A stretch of 64,000 nt of DNA, from positions 1,426,001-1,490,000 of the forward strand of contig OZ037873.1 in NCBI GenBank assembly GCA_964035575.1. Reading direction: 5' to 3'. Under the pieces are notes generated by a model that did no database searches, was not told the DNA's origin, and was given only the letters and a program-made list of their open reading frames with translations. Below are positions 47,726 to 60,072 of this stretch, piece after piece. A program made the position numbers and the translations under genes. This stretch comes from Rhynchopus sp. YZ270_cl-10. Its lineage: Eukaryota > Euglenozoa > Diplonemea > Diplonemida > Diplonemidae. How positions within the stretch are numbered: position 1 is the first letter of the stretch; each line of letters starts with the position of its first letter.

Positions 47726-49166
47726 AATGGCATATTTAGGGGCTCCTGAATCCATTATGAGGTCAGATGAATCAATCTGAGCATCACACATATCCTAATA
47801 GACAAAATGTCCGTTTATCAAAATACCTGAAAATGCCTCTTTATCCTATCTAAGGATGTCAGAAACCCTTAAAAGTGCAAAAATCTTGGGAATATAGGGT
47901 TTTTGGGCCATTCTGAATCCATTGCGGGGTCGGACGATTTGATTGGAGCATCAGAAGTATCCTAATCGGTAAAATGTCGCAAAAATATGGGCAAAATGCC
48001 TTTATACCCTATCTAAGCAATTAGAATGTGCTCTAAAACGCAAAAATCTTGGGAATATGGGGTTTTTGGGCACATCTGAGTTCATTGCGGGGTCGTACGA
48101 TCAGATCTGAGCATCACATAATGTCTAGAATTTTACAGGTGCAACAAACACCTGTATTTTGGTGTAACATGCATATAACCATATCTGAATACCTTAAATT
48201 TGCACGAAAATGCAAAAATCTTGGGAATATGGGTTTTTTGGGCACATCTGAGTCAATTGCGGGGTCGCACGATCAGATCCGAGCATCACACAATACCTAG
48301 AATTTCAACTATGCAATAAACATGTCTATTTTGGGTAAAATGGCTAATAACCACATGTAAGTAGCTTAAAAATGCTCTAAAATGCAATAATCTTGGGAAT
48401 ATGGGGTTTTTGGGCACATTTGAGTTCATTGCGGGGTCGCACGATCAGATCCGAGTATCACACAATGTCTAGAATTTCAAAAAAGCAACAATCACATGTA
48501 TTTTGGTGTAAAATGCATATAACCATATCTGAATGTCTCAAATACGCATGAAAATGAAGAAATCTTGGGTATATAGGGTTTTTGGGCACATCTGAGTCAA
48601 TTGCGGGGTCGTACGGTCAGATCCGAGCATCAGACAATGTCTAGAATTTTAGCTATGCAACAAACACCTGTATATTGGGTAAAATGGCTAATAATCATAT
48701 CTAAATGGCTCATATATGCTCGAAAATGCAAAAATCTTGGGAATGTGGGGTTTTTGGGCATTTTTGAGTCAATTGCGGGGTCGTACGATCAGATTAGAGC
48801 ATCACACAATGTCTCAAATTTTACAGGTGCAACAAACACCTGTATTTTGGTGTAACATGCAAACAACCATATCTAAATACCTCAAATTTGCACGAAAATG
48901 AAGAAATCTTGGGTATATAGGGTTTTTGGGCCAATCTGAGTCAATTGCGGGGTCGCACGGTCAATTCCGAGTATCAGGCCCTCTCTACAACTTAGCCGGT
49001 GCTCAAACATAGGGGTTACAGGCAAATATACCTGTACACAGGCATATGACCTCTGTACGAACCTTCTTTTCACTCGAAAATGCAATTTTCTTGGGTATAT
49101 GGGGTATTTGAGCACATCTGAGTCAGTTGCGGGGTCGTACGCTCAGATCCGAGCATCACACACTGT
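47726..49166. repeat. ~170-bp repeat array, reverse (unit B)
   Basis: Copy of 19,440-20,880. Confidence 0.8.
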
Positions 49167-49193
49167 CTAACTGAGAAATATTTTGAAAAAAGT

Positions 49194-50396
49194 CGATTTT
49201 TTGGTGAAAATATTTTTCACAGAAAATCGAATTTTACTATTAAGATTGGCTTTGGGCATGACCCAGTAAGGTTACTATGGGCCCCATGGGACATATACAC
49301 CCGAATACCAGGCCGTATTTTCAAAAAGTTGATAATCCCAGTATATGGTATGGCCCTGTGGTACGAAATTTTTGGCCGAAAAAATCGACCAAAAAATCGT
49401 CATTTTTCGGGGTCACGGTGACAAAAAGTTGCATTTTTTCACGAAAAATGGTCGGAATGTGACTTGAATGGGCTCTAATGGGTATATTATGCACATAACA
49501 TACCTAAATTATGTCGATATTTCACCGGCGGAGCCGAAAAAATCGATTTTCAGGGTGTGCAAAACTGTAAAAATGACGAAAATCGGAAAAATGACGATTT
49601 TTTGGTGAAAATATTTTTCACAGAAAATCGAATTTTACTATTAAGATTGGCTTTGGGCATGACCCAGTAAGGTTACTATGGGCCCCATGGGACATATACA
49701 CCCGAATACCAGGCCGTATTTTCAAAAAGTTGATAATCCCAGTATATGGTATGGCCCTGTGGTACGAAATTTTTGGCCGAAAAAATCGACCAAAAAATCG
49801 TCATTTTTGGGGGTCACGGTGACAAAAAGTTGCATTTTTTCACGAAAAATGGTCGGAATGTGACTTGAATGGGCTCTAATGGGTATATTATGCACATAAC
49901 ATACCTAAATTATGTCGATATTTCACCGGCGGAGCCGAAAAAATCGATTTTCAGGGTGTGCAAAACTGTAAAAATGACGAAAATCGGAAAAATGACGATT
50001 TTTTGGTGAAAATATTTTTCACAGAAAATCGAATTTTACTATTAAGATTGGCTTTGGGCATGACCCAGTAAGGTTACTATGGGCCCCATGGGACATATAC
50101 ACCCGAATACCAGGCCGTATTTTCAAAAAGTTGATAATCCCAGTATATGGTATGGCCCTGTGGTACGAAATTTTTGGCCGAAAAAATCGACCAAAAAATC
50201 GTCATTTTTCGGGGTCACGGTGACAAAAAGTTGCATTTTTTCACGAAAAATGGTCGGAATGTGACTTGAATGGGCTCTAATGGGTATATTATGCACATAA
50301 CATACCTAAATTATGTCGATATTTCACCGGCGGAGCCGAAAAAATCGATTTTCAGGGTGTGCAAAACTGTAAAAATCACCAAAATCCCAAAAATCA
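49194..50396 (+). repeat. Three tandem 401-bp repeats (unit B)
   Basis: Counterpart of 20,908-22,110; the alternating base runs c, g, c instead of g, c, g. Confidence 0.9.
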
Positions 50397-53300
50397 CGAT
50401 TTTTTTTCAAAAATATTTTTTTCAAAAAAATCGATTTTAAAATATTGGTTTGGCTTGTGCGGGGACCTGAATCTGGGGCAACATACCCTGTGGGACATAC
50501 TGGGCCCGATGCAAGGCCGATTTTTCAAAAATATGGTTGCCCCGGTAGACGGTATGGCCCTGCAGGTCAGTGCATCGGGCCAAAAATCATGAAAAAATCA
50601 TGATTTTGGGGTCTGGCACCCCATGGGCACATATATCTGGGGGTGTGAAATATGCATGGAATCGACCGATTGGGGGTGTTATAGGTCCTGGGGGCCCACA
50701 TGGGCCATATTTCACGCTATTGGGTCACGGGAAAGTGATTTTGACATTTTTTCATCGATTTTAGCTGTGAGAACCCTTCAAAAACACTGATTTTGGGGTG
50801 TTTCTGAGACGGTACGCTATACCCAGGGTCATATTAGGTATTAGTCCGGTCGACTTTTTGAAAAAACGACCCCGCAATGGACTCAGGGGTGCCAGATAGT
50901 GTATATGCACCAGAATGGATTCACGGGAAAAGTCAAAATTGGGTGTCAGATACATGCTGCCATAAGTGACGAATTTCAAAAGTTGAGATTTTTCGAAAAT
51001 CAGGGTTCAGTACACGCTGTACCCAATCCTGGGGGCCAAAATTTTCAACTTTTTGAAAAAACGGGCGGTATATGGCCCTAAAGTGTCAAAATGAGTTAAT
51101 TGCGACCTCGGACGGCCTCCGGAGATGAGTAGAAGTTTATTTACTGAAAAAAAAAGTCAAAACACAGGCAAAATCCCACCTTCCACAGGTACAGTCAAAA
51201 CTTTTATCCAGATCTCATGTTTTTTCAAAAAATTTTAAATTGTTTTTATGACTAACACCTCCGAAATTTTTCCTGATAAGATGGAATATGGTCCTGTCGT
51301 AGTATGCAGTGTGTTTGCAGGCAAAAATTTGCATTTTCTCGCCCCAGACATTTTTTTATACATAAAAGTGCATAAAGGGACCCCTGACCCCAAAATCCGG
51401 GTTCCAGCTTTTTGAAGGGGTCACCCTACAGGCCACCTCAAAAAGTTGGCCCGTAGGGCCAACTTTTTGAAAAAACGGGGTTGCGATGTGTCCTGGGGGC
51501 CCGAAGGGCCCCCAGGACACATCGCTGGGAAAAAAATATTAGGTTTTTTGGGGTCTATATAGGGTTGCTGTGGGGGTCACATGGCCGAAAAATGGCCATT
51601 TTTGGCCTATTTTTGGCCATTTTTTTAAGGTAAAAAATCCACTTTTTTTTTGTACATCCCCTTGCCCCCGGTAAAATTTACCAAACATATGGCCCTGTTG
51701 GACATACTGGGCCCATGAGTCGGTCGCTGGATCACCAAACTAGTTGCCCTATTTGCTAAAATCATGTTTTCAGGGTCAAAAATAGGGTGTTTTTTAGGGT
51801 CAAAAATAGGGTGTTTTTCAGGGGTATGTTAACCACGTATGTGTCTTAGGGACCAAATTTTCCAGGAATGTGAACCAATCGGGTCGCAATGGGTCCAGGG
51901 GGCCCGGAGGGCCCCCATGCAGGGAAAATTTGCAACAATCCTGGGCAATGCTGGGGGCCGATAGGGTGTGCCTATACACGTGTTTTTACGTGTTTTTGGG
52001 CACTTTTCAGGATTTTCGAAAATTTTTGCAACACCAAAATCAAAAATTTCGGTCTAGGAGGCCCATATCTGGAAAAAATCGATATTCCAATGGCCTCATT
52101 GGGACATATTGGGCCCAGGACCCTATTTTCAGGTCCCAGGAAAAGCCAAACCAATAAAAAAAATAGCTCAGGCGACCCCCAAAAATAGGCGAAAAACAGC
52201 CATTTTTAGGGTGTTTTTTAGGGGTATTTTTACACACACAAATTGTTTACCATAGCACACCCCCAGGCTGCCTCAAAATTTTATCTTTATTTGATTTTTC
52301 CAACCCACATAGGGGTATTGGAGGCACAACTTTCACCAAGCCTGGGGAATTCGGCACTGCACACACACAACTGAAAAAGGCAAAAATCACCTGTTTTTCA
52401 AGGTGTCGCAGGGTAAATGTTGTTCCTTAAAAACCAAATTTTTTCTAAAAAATCGGCCCTGCGGGTGAAAAAACGACACTATGGGGGGTATTCCAGGGTG
52501 TGGGGGCCCCAAAAATCCGGTTTAAGACCACGAGAGGGTCCGAATACACACCTGAGAAGGTCCCGGGGAGTAAAAAAATGGCCATTTTTGGGGGGTCAAA
52601 ATCTCACTTTTTGGGGGGATGTTTGTATACCCAGTACCGACCCACTAGCTGGGATGCCCAACTTTTCGCGAATATGGGGGCCCGTAGGGCCCCCGGGGCC
52701 CAGGGGGCCCAAAATATCGTGTTGCAGATGCCAGGAGAACATGTTTCAATATTTTGGATACATTTTTCCATAGGGTCATTTTCAAAAGCACTGATTTTAG
52801 GGGTATTGAGCGAGGTACCCATACCCATGGGTTATCCTATATATTAGTTTTCACTCGGATGTGAAAAAACGATGTCGCAATGGATTCAGGGGGCCCAAAT
52901 AGGGTATATGGCCCAGGAAATTTTCAAAAAGTTGACCCAACCAGGTATACAGGCATACAAGCCGGTAGGTCAACAGATAGGGTGTTTTCCGCACCCAAAA
53001 TATGGGGTCATGACCATGTGGGTCAGACCTGAATTGATAAATGTTTCGCACAGGTTTTCGCGAATACCCCCTCTATTCCGAATGCGCTACAAGAGTTTTA
53101 AATTTTTGGCTATTTAGATTCACTTTTAAAAACAAAATGGGTCTCCAGAACACACATGAGGTTCAACATGTACCTCTACAGAAACCTTGGTTTTGGTCGG
53201 ATTTTGAGGCCAATTTTTGGGTTCCCACCAATTTCCTAGGGTATACTGGGATATTGCCCGTGTGTCCAAAAGTGATTTTTGGGGCCTTAGGACCCCGGAG

Positions 53301-53416
53301 AATCCATTTAACGGTCGTTTTTGCACCGGAAAGACCTATCTAGTACCCAAAAATCGAATTTTCATATTTTTGAAAAAGTGACCAAAAATCGACTTTTTTT
53401 GGTAACATTGTATGGC
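50397..53416. other. 3-kb gene-free region with hairpins (unit B)
   Basis: Copy of 22,111-25,130; hairpins at 51,437-51,469 and 51,483-51,525. Confidence 0.6.
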
Positions 53417-53992
53417 ATAAATTATTCTACATAATGTGTGATGCTTGAATAAAAACTTACGACCCCATAATGTACTCGGAACTCACCCATGTAATTGTTG
53501 AGAAAAAAAAACTTTCCGAAAAAATGAAATTTCAACCCGAATATGCACATTTGGGTCATTTTACGGCTATGTAGGTCATTTTGTATGTGTTTTTCGATTA
53601 TATAGGTGATTAGGATATGTGTGATACTCAGATTAAATCGTAAGACCCCGCAATTGACTCAAATGTGCCCAAAAACCCTATATACCCAAGATTATTAACT
53701 TTTCCAGCATATTGGACATCCTTAGGTATGGTTATAAGCCATGATACGGCTATTGCTGGAAAAATAGCCGTAAATTGTGGTTGGTATTGATTTCAGAAAT
53801 TATGTGATGCTTAGATCATGCCATAGACGCTTTTAATGGATTCATATGAGCTCATACTACCCATATACCCCTTCAGAAGCCCCTTTTGACTCTTATGAAT
53901 ATCCTTATATAGGCTTCCACTTGTGCAGAACCTTCTCAGTGTACAAGATGTTAGGTACAAAAAAACCATCATATTTTTTACACTACTGGCAT

Positions 53993-54001
53993 GCTTCCCA
54001 G
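53993..54001 (+). promoter_or_regulatory. -48 element, truncated SL (unit B)
   Basis: Copy of 25,707. Confidence 0.7.
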
Positions 54002-54040
54002 GACACGTCTGTACTCAGAACGTTGTAGAGAAAAAAGGCA

Positions 54041-54083
54041 ACCAACTTTGTCAAAACATGGCCAGTTTCGAAAGAGACTGGCC
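54041..54083 (+). pseudogene. SL RNA, internally deleted copy (unit B)
   Basis: Copy of 25,755; the deletion predates the duplication. Confidence 0.8.
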
Positions 54084-54360
54084 TTTTTTACGTTAGCATC
54101 ACCTTCTGCAAACCCCAAAAAACACACATGATTCCCATCACACACAAGTGCTTGCTGCAACCCATTTGTATATTGCCTGCAAAACCATGTGTGCAACCAT
54201 TTGTGGCACTGGTACCACATATACCCCTTCAGAAACCACTGTTGACTCTTATGAATATACTTGTGTAAGCCTCTCACCTAAGCATATTCTGTGCAGACCC
54301 TTCCCAGTGACCAATAGGTTAGGTACGAAAAAGCGACCATATTTAGGACACTGGAAGAAG

Positions 54361-54369
54361 GCTTCCCAG
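54361..54369 (+). promoter_or_regulatory. -48 element, SL copy 1 (unit B)
   Basis: Copy of 26,075. Confidence 0.75.
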
Positions 54370-54408
54370 TTCACGTTGGAGCTTAGAACATTGTAGAGAA
54401 AAAAGGCA

Positions 54409-54518
54409 ACCAACGATTTCTAAAGCTACAGTTTCTGTACTTCATTGGTATGGAAGCATGAAGATTATTCTTCACACACAACTTTGTCAAACATGGCCAG
54501 CCTCGAAAGAGACTGGCC
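54409..54518 (+). ncRNA. SL RNA: Spliced leader RNA gene 1 (unit B)
   Basis: Copy of 26,123. Confidence 0.95.
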
Positions 54519-54794
54519 TTTTTTACGTTAGCACGATTGTCTTTGTGCACAAGAAGCAAACCCAAAAACACACCCAATTCACACCTGACCTAATGCACAA
54601 GTGCTTACTGCACCCCATTTTTAAATCGCCTGCAAAACCATATTTGTGACACTTGTTCCCCTTCAGAAGCCACTGTTGACTCTGTCGAATATCCTTCTGT
54701 AGGATCACACTTAAGGATATTTTTATGTAGAACCTTCACAGTGACCAAGATGTCAGGTACGAAAAAGCAACCGTATTATAGACATTGGCAGAAG

Positions 54795-54803
54795 GCTTCC
54801 CAG
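54795..54803 (+). promoter_or_regulatory. -48 element, SL copy 2 (unit B)
   Basis: Copy of 26,509. Confidence 0.75.
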
Positions 54804-54842
54804 AACAAGTGGGTACCTAGAACATTGTAGAGAAAAAGGGCA

Positions 54843-54953
54843 ACCAACGATTTCTAAAGCTACAGTTTCTGTACTTCATTGGTATGGAAGCATGAAGATT
54901 ATATTCTTCACACAACTTTGTCAAAACATGGCCAGTTTCGAAAGAGACTGGCC
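54843..54953 (+). ncRNA. SL RNA: Spliced leader RNA gene 2 (unit B)
   Basis: Copy of 26,557. Confidence 0.95.
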
Positions 54954-55213
54954 TTTTTTACGTTAACATCACCTTGTGCAAACCCAAAAAACACACATGA
55001 TTCCCATGTTCTTCGAATATTTTGGTGATTAGGATATGTGTAATGCTCAGATTAAATTGTACGACCACGCAATTGACTCAAATGAGCCCAAATATCCCGT
55101 ATTCCCAAGATTTTTGGACTTTCGAGCACATTGGGCATCCTTAGGTATGTTTATAAGCCACTCTACGGCTATGTTAGAAAAAAAACCCACCATAATAATG
55201 ATACATATGGCAT

Positions 55214-55222
55214 GATTCCCAG
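55214..55222 (+). promoter_or_regulatory. -48 element, SL copy 3 (unit B)
   Basis: Copy of 26,928. Confidence 0.7.
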
Positions 55223-55261
55223 AACATGTTGGCACTTAGAACATTGTAGAGAAAAAGGGCA

Positions 55262-55372
55262 ACCAACGATTTCTAAAGCTACAGTTTCTGTACTTCATTG
55301 GTATGGAAGCATGAAGATTATTCTTCTCACACAACTTTGTCAAAACATGGCCAGTTTCGAAAGAGACTGGCC
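55262..55372 (+). ncRNA. SL RNA: Spliced leader RNA gene 3 (unit B)
   Basis: Copy of 26,976. Confidence 0.95.
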
Positions 55373-55459
55373 TTTTTTACGTTAACACGATCGTCTTGTG
55401 CACAAGAAGCAAAAAAACCCACACAACAACAGCAGAAGTTTAGAACCACATTCAGACCC

Positions 55460-55491
55460 TGACCCAACTCCAACAAGGGGCCCCTGTCTTG
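55460..55491 (+). promoter_or_regulatory. -56 element of U6 (unit B)
   Basis: Copy of 27,174. Confidence 0.75.
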
Positions 55492-55515
55492 TCAACCACC
55501 TTGTGCATATATACT

Positions 55516-55621
55516 GGACCCCAGAAATGGGACATCCGTTAAAATTGGATCGATACAGAGAAGATTAGCATGGTCCCTGCGCAAGGATGACACGCATTAA
55601 TCGAGAAAGTATCAACTTTTT
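55516..55621 (+). ncRNA. U6: U6 snRNA (unit B)
   Basis: Copy of 27,230. Confidence 0.97.
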
Positions 55622-55787
55622 TTTTGTCCCCCGGATCACACGTATTTTTTACACTGGTGTCTTCTTCATGCTTCCCAGCACATATGTGCAGACATACCCA
55701 TCACCCACAGGTGGCAAGTGGCAGGCTGCAGTAACCCATTGAAATATTGGTTTCAAAAAACGACCATATGCTTTATGCTACTGGCAT

Positions 55788-55796
55788 GCTTCCCTG
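55788..55796 (+). promoter_or_regulatory. -48 element, SL copy 4 (unit B)
   Basis: Copy of 27,502. Confidence 0.75.
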
Positions 55797-55835
55797 AGCA
55801 TATACATGTCGAAAGCTGTGTAGAGAAAAAGAGCA

Positions 55836-55946
55836 ACCAACGATTTCTAAAGCTACAGTTTCTGTACTTCATTGGTATGGAAGCATGAAGATTACTCTTC
55901 TCACACAACTTTGTCAAAACATGGCCGGTTTCGAAAGAGACTGGCC
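55836..55946 (+). ncRNA. SL RNA: Spliced leader RNA gene 4 (unit B)
   Basis: Copy of 27,550. Confidence 0.95.
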
Positions 55947-56043
55947 TTTTTTACGTTAGCATGATTGTCTTTGTGTGTCTTTGTGCAAAGCAAAAAAAAA
56001 ACACACACAAGAAGTGAGGATCTTCAAAACCACGTTTTTGACC

Positions 56044-56075
56044 TGACCCACCTCCAACTAGACAACCCTGTCTTG
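56044..56075 (+). promoter_or_regulatory. -56 element of 7SL (unit B)
   Basis: Copy of 27,758. Confidence 0.75.
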
Positions 56076-56099
56076 TATTCCTACAATATGGTATCTATT

Positions 56100-56413
56100 G
56101 AGCCGGGATGTGTTGGCTGCATCCTGAAACCCCTAGCTTCTGGGGGGGCAAGCTTCTCCAGAACTGGGCACTCTTTGAGGTGGACCAAAGGCACCTTCAA
56201 CTTCTGTGTTGATGTGTTGTCCGTGTTAGTCTACTGTCCTGTTTGCGGCCTTGGTGTAAACCAGGGCAACAATCAGAGTGAAATGGGGTGAACCGGGCCA
56301 GGCTGGTCTCACAGAGCAGCTCATAACTCCTGCAGTGGACAGTTCAAGGATCGCAGCACAGAGCAGAGTGAGGGTGTTTCCAACTCAATGGCTTGAACTG
56401 GAGAAGCGTTTCT
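56100..56413 (+). ncRNA. 7SL: 7SL RNA (unit B)
   Basis: Copy of 27,814. Confidence 0.85.
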
Positions 56414-56529
56414 TTTTTACATTTTTCCATGTGAACATTGTTTCCACATCACCATACACATGTGTTGTTGATACACCCCACCACGTTGCCCAGACCATTC
56501 CTACCCACATTATTCACCACAAGTGGCAT

Positions 56530-56538
56530 GTTTACCAG
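56530..56538 (+). promoter_or_regulatory. -48 element, SL copy 5 (unit B)
   Basis: Copy of 28,244. Confidence 0.55.
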
Positions 56539-56577
56539 CACATGTTGGTGCTTAGAGCAATGTTAAGAAAAAGGGCA

Positions 56578-56689
56578 ACCAACGATTTCTAAAGCTACAG
56601 TTTCTGTACTTCATTGGTATGGAAGCATGAAGATTATATTCTTCTCACACAACTTTGTCAAACATGGCCAGCCTCGAAAGAGACTGGCC
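56578..56689 (+). ncRNA. SL RNA: Spliced leader RNA gene 5 (unit B)
   Basis: Copy of 28,292. Confidence 0.95.
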
Positions 56690-56764
56690 TTTTTTACGTC
56701 ACCATGAGAAAAAACATTCACACATATGATGCATGTACAAAGTGCACAGGTGTGTGTGTCACCC

Positions 56765-56796
56765 TGACCCACCTCCAACAAGACAACCCTGTCTTG
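56765..56796 (+). promoter_or_regulatory. -56 element of RNA-X copy 2 (unit B)
   Basis: Copy of 28,479. Confidence 0.75.
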
Positions 56797-56820
56797 TTTT
56801 CCCATACTCTCCCTATGTTT

Positions 56821-57142
56821 GGGTGCTAAGTTAGTGTGCTACTTCGAAACCAAACAACTCGTTCAGCAACAGCTAAAACTTGAAAAGACCTTTCTTATCA
56901 GAAAATTCTTTACAATTTTTATGATGTGTCCTGCTGTGGGCCTGATATGGCCCAAGGCGGAACCACTTTCATATGATGTAAATCCCGTACGTTCGTACAG
57001 AATATTACCCATGATGATTATTCTTACATTAGCGTGTAACACTAATTCTGACTGCGTTCTATTTCACACTTCAAATATTAGAACTGGATGTGGGGCTGCC
57101 AGTTTACTGGTGGTCCCGATCCAGCACACAACGCAAGCACCC
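56821..57142 (+). ncRNA. RNA-X copy 2 (unit B)
   Basis: Copy of 28,535. Confidence 0.7.
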
Positions 57143-57214
57143 TTTTTTATATTACCCCACCCAGTACCCCCCCTGTGTCTGTGTTGTTGCCTGAAAAAGC
57201 ATCACCTTTTACAG

Positions 57215-57223
57215 GCTTCCTTG
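57215..57223 (+). promoter_or_regulatory. -48-type element of candidate small snRNA (unit B)
   Basis: Copy of 28,929. Confidence 0.55.
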
Positions 57224-57262
57224 TGGGGAGTGTTCGGTCAAGTGATAGTGATGAAGAAGGAC

Positions 57263-57313
57263 AGGGGCGAGTTTTCTCGTGAAATGCTTTGAAGCCTCTG
57301 ACATTGAGAGGCT
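57263..57313 (+). ncRNA. Candidate 51-nt Sm-class small RNA (unit B)
   Basis: Copy of 28,977. Confidence 0.45.
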
Positions 57314-57435
57314 CGCTCCGACCTCTGTTTTTAATAACCCTTACCGGTAACCACTGTGTATGTATGGTATGTATGGTATGTATGATATGTTGCCTTTGTG
57401 TGTTTGTTTTTGTTTTGTTAAAAAAGAGGGTATGC

Positions 57436-57615
57436 CACTCCTGGATGTTGTGCAGCTCCAGGGCAACATGTGTGAACGGACCAGGTTGCCCTGGCGACCC
57501 GTCACCCCAATGAGAAATTGCGTTAATATCATCAGTGCACAAGGCACTGTATCAGATATTAAGCTGATAAGAACAGATAATACACTTGATCTTAGCCAAA
57601 AGGCCGAGAAGGTAT
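57436..57615 (-). ncRNA. U2: U2 snRNA (unit B)
   Basis: Copy of 29,150-29,329. Confidence 0.95.
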
Positions 57616-57654
57616 GACTTCTTTTTAGTCCATACCAAATTCGACACCCATGTA

Positions 57655-57663
57655 CAGGGAAGC
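57655..57663 (-). promoter_or_regulatory. -48 element of U2 (unit B)
   Basis: Copy of 29,369. Confidence 0.8.
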
Positions 57664-57765
57664 ATGATGATGATCAATATTACTAGGAAACAACAAGGCA
57701 AACAGATTACACACCCATGTCACAGGGAAGTGAGCGAAGGTGATGATCAATCGTAGTAAAAACAA

Positions 57766-57907
57766 GGCCGCCGAAGCAGCTACACAAATTGCCAATGTGG
57801 CAACGCCGAAGCGGCCCATGGCGGGAATTGGGTAGTTTTCAACCAGCAATCTCTCCACAGCGTCCCTATTTGGTCATTGCTTATGGAATTATCCCGAGCG
57901 CAAGAAT
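57766..57907 (-). ncRNA. U4: U4 snRNA (unit B)
   Basis: Copy of 29,480-29,621. Confidence 0.92.
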
Positions 57908-57946
57908 ACCTCCTTTTCTCCCAGTCGTGTCACAAAGCTATGTCAA

Positions 57947-57955
57947 CAGGGAAGC
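57947..57955 (-). promoter_or_regulatory. -48 element of U4 (unit B)
   Basis: Copy of 29,661. Confidence 0.8.
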
Positions 57956-58380
57956 GTGTTGGGGTGGTAACATAAAGACACCACGTAAAGCTAACACACC
58001 AGAACTACCACCACCAATGTGCCTCCCTGTAGACATCTGTGCAGCCGATAGGTGGAACAAACAAGGGCAAGACTGTACTCTACACAGGATCTGTTTTTGA
58101 GTGCATTCGTGTTGAAGATTGTTTTCTTCGGCACAAGACCAAAGCTGGATGATGACATAGGTTGGGCATGTGCAGCATGAGCACTTGCGATGATTGTCAC
58201 ATACTTCTTGTATTGTTTTGTCTCTCCCCTGTATGGCGCAGGGAAGAGTACCAGGCACAGCCCTTCCACTTACAGCTTGTTTTTAAGAAAAACCTCAAAA
58301 AAGGCTTCACATTACTTTTTTCACCTTCAAGGACATCTTGATCAATCAAGAAGTTACCACACTATCCTCGCTCTCAACAT

Positions 58381-58389
58381 GCTTCCATG
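58381..58389 (+). promoter_or_regulatory. -48 element of U5 (unit B)
   Basis: Copy of 30,095. Confidence 0.75.
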
Positions 58390-58428
58390 TGTAGCAAAGT
58401 GCATACAGCAATAGAACAAAACAGAGCC

Positions 58429-58541
58429 ATATCACGGTTCTTGCCCATATCGAACTCATCTTTCGCCTTTTACTAAAGATGACCGTGGGTAAGAGCCACT
58501 AAGTGAAAGCATAATTTTTGAAGGGGCCTTTGTGTCTCATC
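58429..58541 (+). ncRNA. U5: U5 snRNA (unit B)
   Basis: Copy of 30,143. Confidence 0.93.
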
Positions 58542-58567
58542 TGTTTTTAAGTCTTGACAACCACTAC

Positions 58568-58576
58568 GCTTCCCTG
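58568..58576 (+). promoter_or_regulatory. -48 element of U1 (unit B)
   Basis: Copy of 30,282. Confidence 0.7.
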
Positions 58577-58618
58577 AAGGTGTTGGAGTTTCGCATGTTG
58601 TTAAACTCAGCTAGAGGT

Positions 58619-58776
58619 TACATACCTTACTGGTGTCTGACCTGATCAACAAGGGCGTCGACACACCAGTGGCCCTTGCATTGCACTGCGCAGGGGATAC
58701 TGGTGGCACTAGCTTCGGCTGGCTTGCACAGTGAAATTTTTGACAGCGGCGGTGCTGTGCTTTGCACAAACCCGCC
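58619..58776 (+). ncRNA. U1: U1 snRNA (unit B)
   Basis: Copy of 30,333. Confidence 0.88.
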
Positions 58777-59065
58777 TTTTTAAACAAACAAACAAACCAA
58801 AACAAACGTGATCACACAAACCATCATGTTACCCAGTAAACCCAGTAAACCCAGCACACTGGTCTAGAGGGATCGACCACTGAGTGGTGACCTGTGAGCA
58901 CACAGGCACCTGCTCCGATGCAGTAGTGCAGCGCACTAAGTGCTGTGCTAAGGACTGGCCAAACTTGTTAAACCTGCTGACCCACAAACCGGTTTTCACA
59001 ACCGAAGCAAAAACAAGCTCAGAAATAAAAAGCTCTTCAAAGGTTTTCGAACCTGACTCAGTATT

Positions 59066-59184
59066 GGATTCGGCCATACTCTGGTGAATACACCTCATCC
59101 CGCCTGATTTGAGAAGTTAAGCACCAGCAGGCCTGGATAGTACTGGCGTGGGTGACCAGCTGGGAAGTCCGGGTGCTTGAATCC
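59066..59184 (+). rRNA. 5S rRNA: 5S rRNA gene 3 (unit B)
   Basis: Copy of 30,780. Confidence 0.95.
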
Positions 59185-59267
59185 TTTTTTCCTTATTTGT
59201 GGTGTAACACACAGAAGTTGGTTGAAAAGTGAACTGATAGTATTCAGCGCAAAGCATGATTATTGAA

Positions 59268-59339
59268 GGGTATATAGCTCAGTGGTAGAGCATTCGGCTG
59301 CAGTCCGAACGGTCCCTGGTTCGAACCCGGGTGTGCCCT
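59268..59339 (+). tRNA. trnC-GCA: tRNA-Cys(GCA) (unit B)
   Basis: Copy of 30,982. Confidence 0.92.
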
Positions 59340-59440
59340 CTCTTTTTGTTTCAAGACCAGATTTTCTCTTGAGTGTTACTTCTCCCTTTTTGGTTTTGAA
59401 TTCCATCCCCACCTTGTAAAGATTCGTTTAAGAAATGTAA

Positions 59441-59513
59441 GGGGGTTTAGCTCAAATGGTAGAGCGCTCGCTCAGCATGCGAGAGGTAGAGGGATCGATA
59501 CCCTCAATCTCCA
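59441..59513 (+). tRNA. trnA-AGC: tRNA-Ala(AGC), C33 (unit B)
   Basis: Copy of 31,155; loop TCAGCAT kept. Confidence 0.9.
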
Positions 59514-59604
59514 AACATTTTTTGGCTTGGAAACACTGTTGTGATATTTCCAGATCTCGATTCTTTTTGGTACCAAAGAAAAAGAAGGAAGCGACAGAAT
59601 TGTA

Positions 59605-59676
59605 TCTCCTATGGTGTAGTGGTTAGCACTCGAGACTCTGAATCTCGCGACCGCGGTTCGAATCCGCGTAGGAGAA
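59605..59676 (+). tRNA. trnQ-CTG: tRNA-Gln(CTG) (unit B)
   Basis: Copy of 31,319. Confidence 0.93.
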
Positions 59677-59769
59677 CTTTCCTTTTTCTCCGTTTCGTCC
59701 CTTGTTATTCTCCTCTGTGACTGGTTGAAACGCATTCCCACTTCCATATTCTTGTTGGCTTTTATTGAA

Positions 59770-59851
59770 GGCGAGATGGCCGAGTGGTCTAAGGCGCCAG
59801 GTTAAGGCCCTGGTCCCTTCGGGGGCGTGGGTTCAAACCCCACTCTCGTCA
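59770..59851 (+). tRNA. trnL-AAG: tRNA-Leu(AAG) (unit B)
   Basis: Copy of 31,484. Confidence 0.92.
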
Positions 59852-59940
59852 CTTGTTATTCTTTTTCATTTTCATTTTCAATCTATCCCTTTTGTTTTGT
59901 TTTCAAGATTGTGCAAAACACAAAAAGCACACTTGTCAGG

Positions 59941-60013
59941 TCCTCCTTGGCGCAGTCGGTAGCGCGTCAGGCTGTTAACCTGCAGGTCGTTGGTTCGAAC
60001 CCAACAGGAGGAG
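59941..60013 (+). tRNA. trnN-GTT: tRNA-Asn(GTT) second copy (unit B)
   Basis: Copy of 31,655. Confidence 0.92.
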
Positions 60014-60072
60014 ACTTTTTTCCCTTCTCAAACCATTTTCTGTTCTTTGCAAAAGTCATAAAAAACTGGGAA

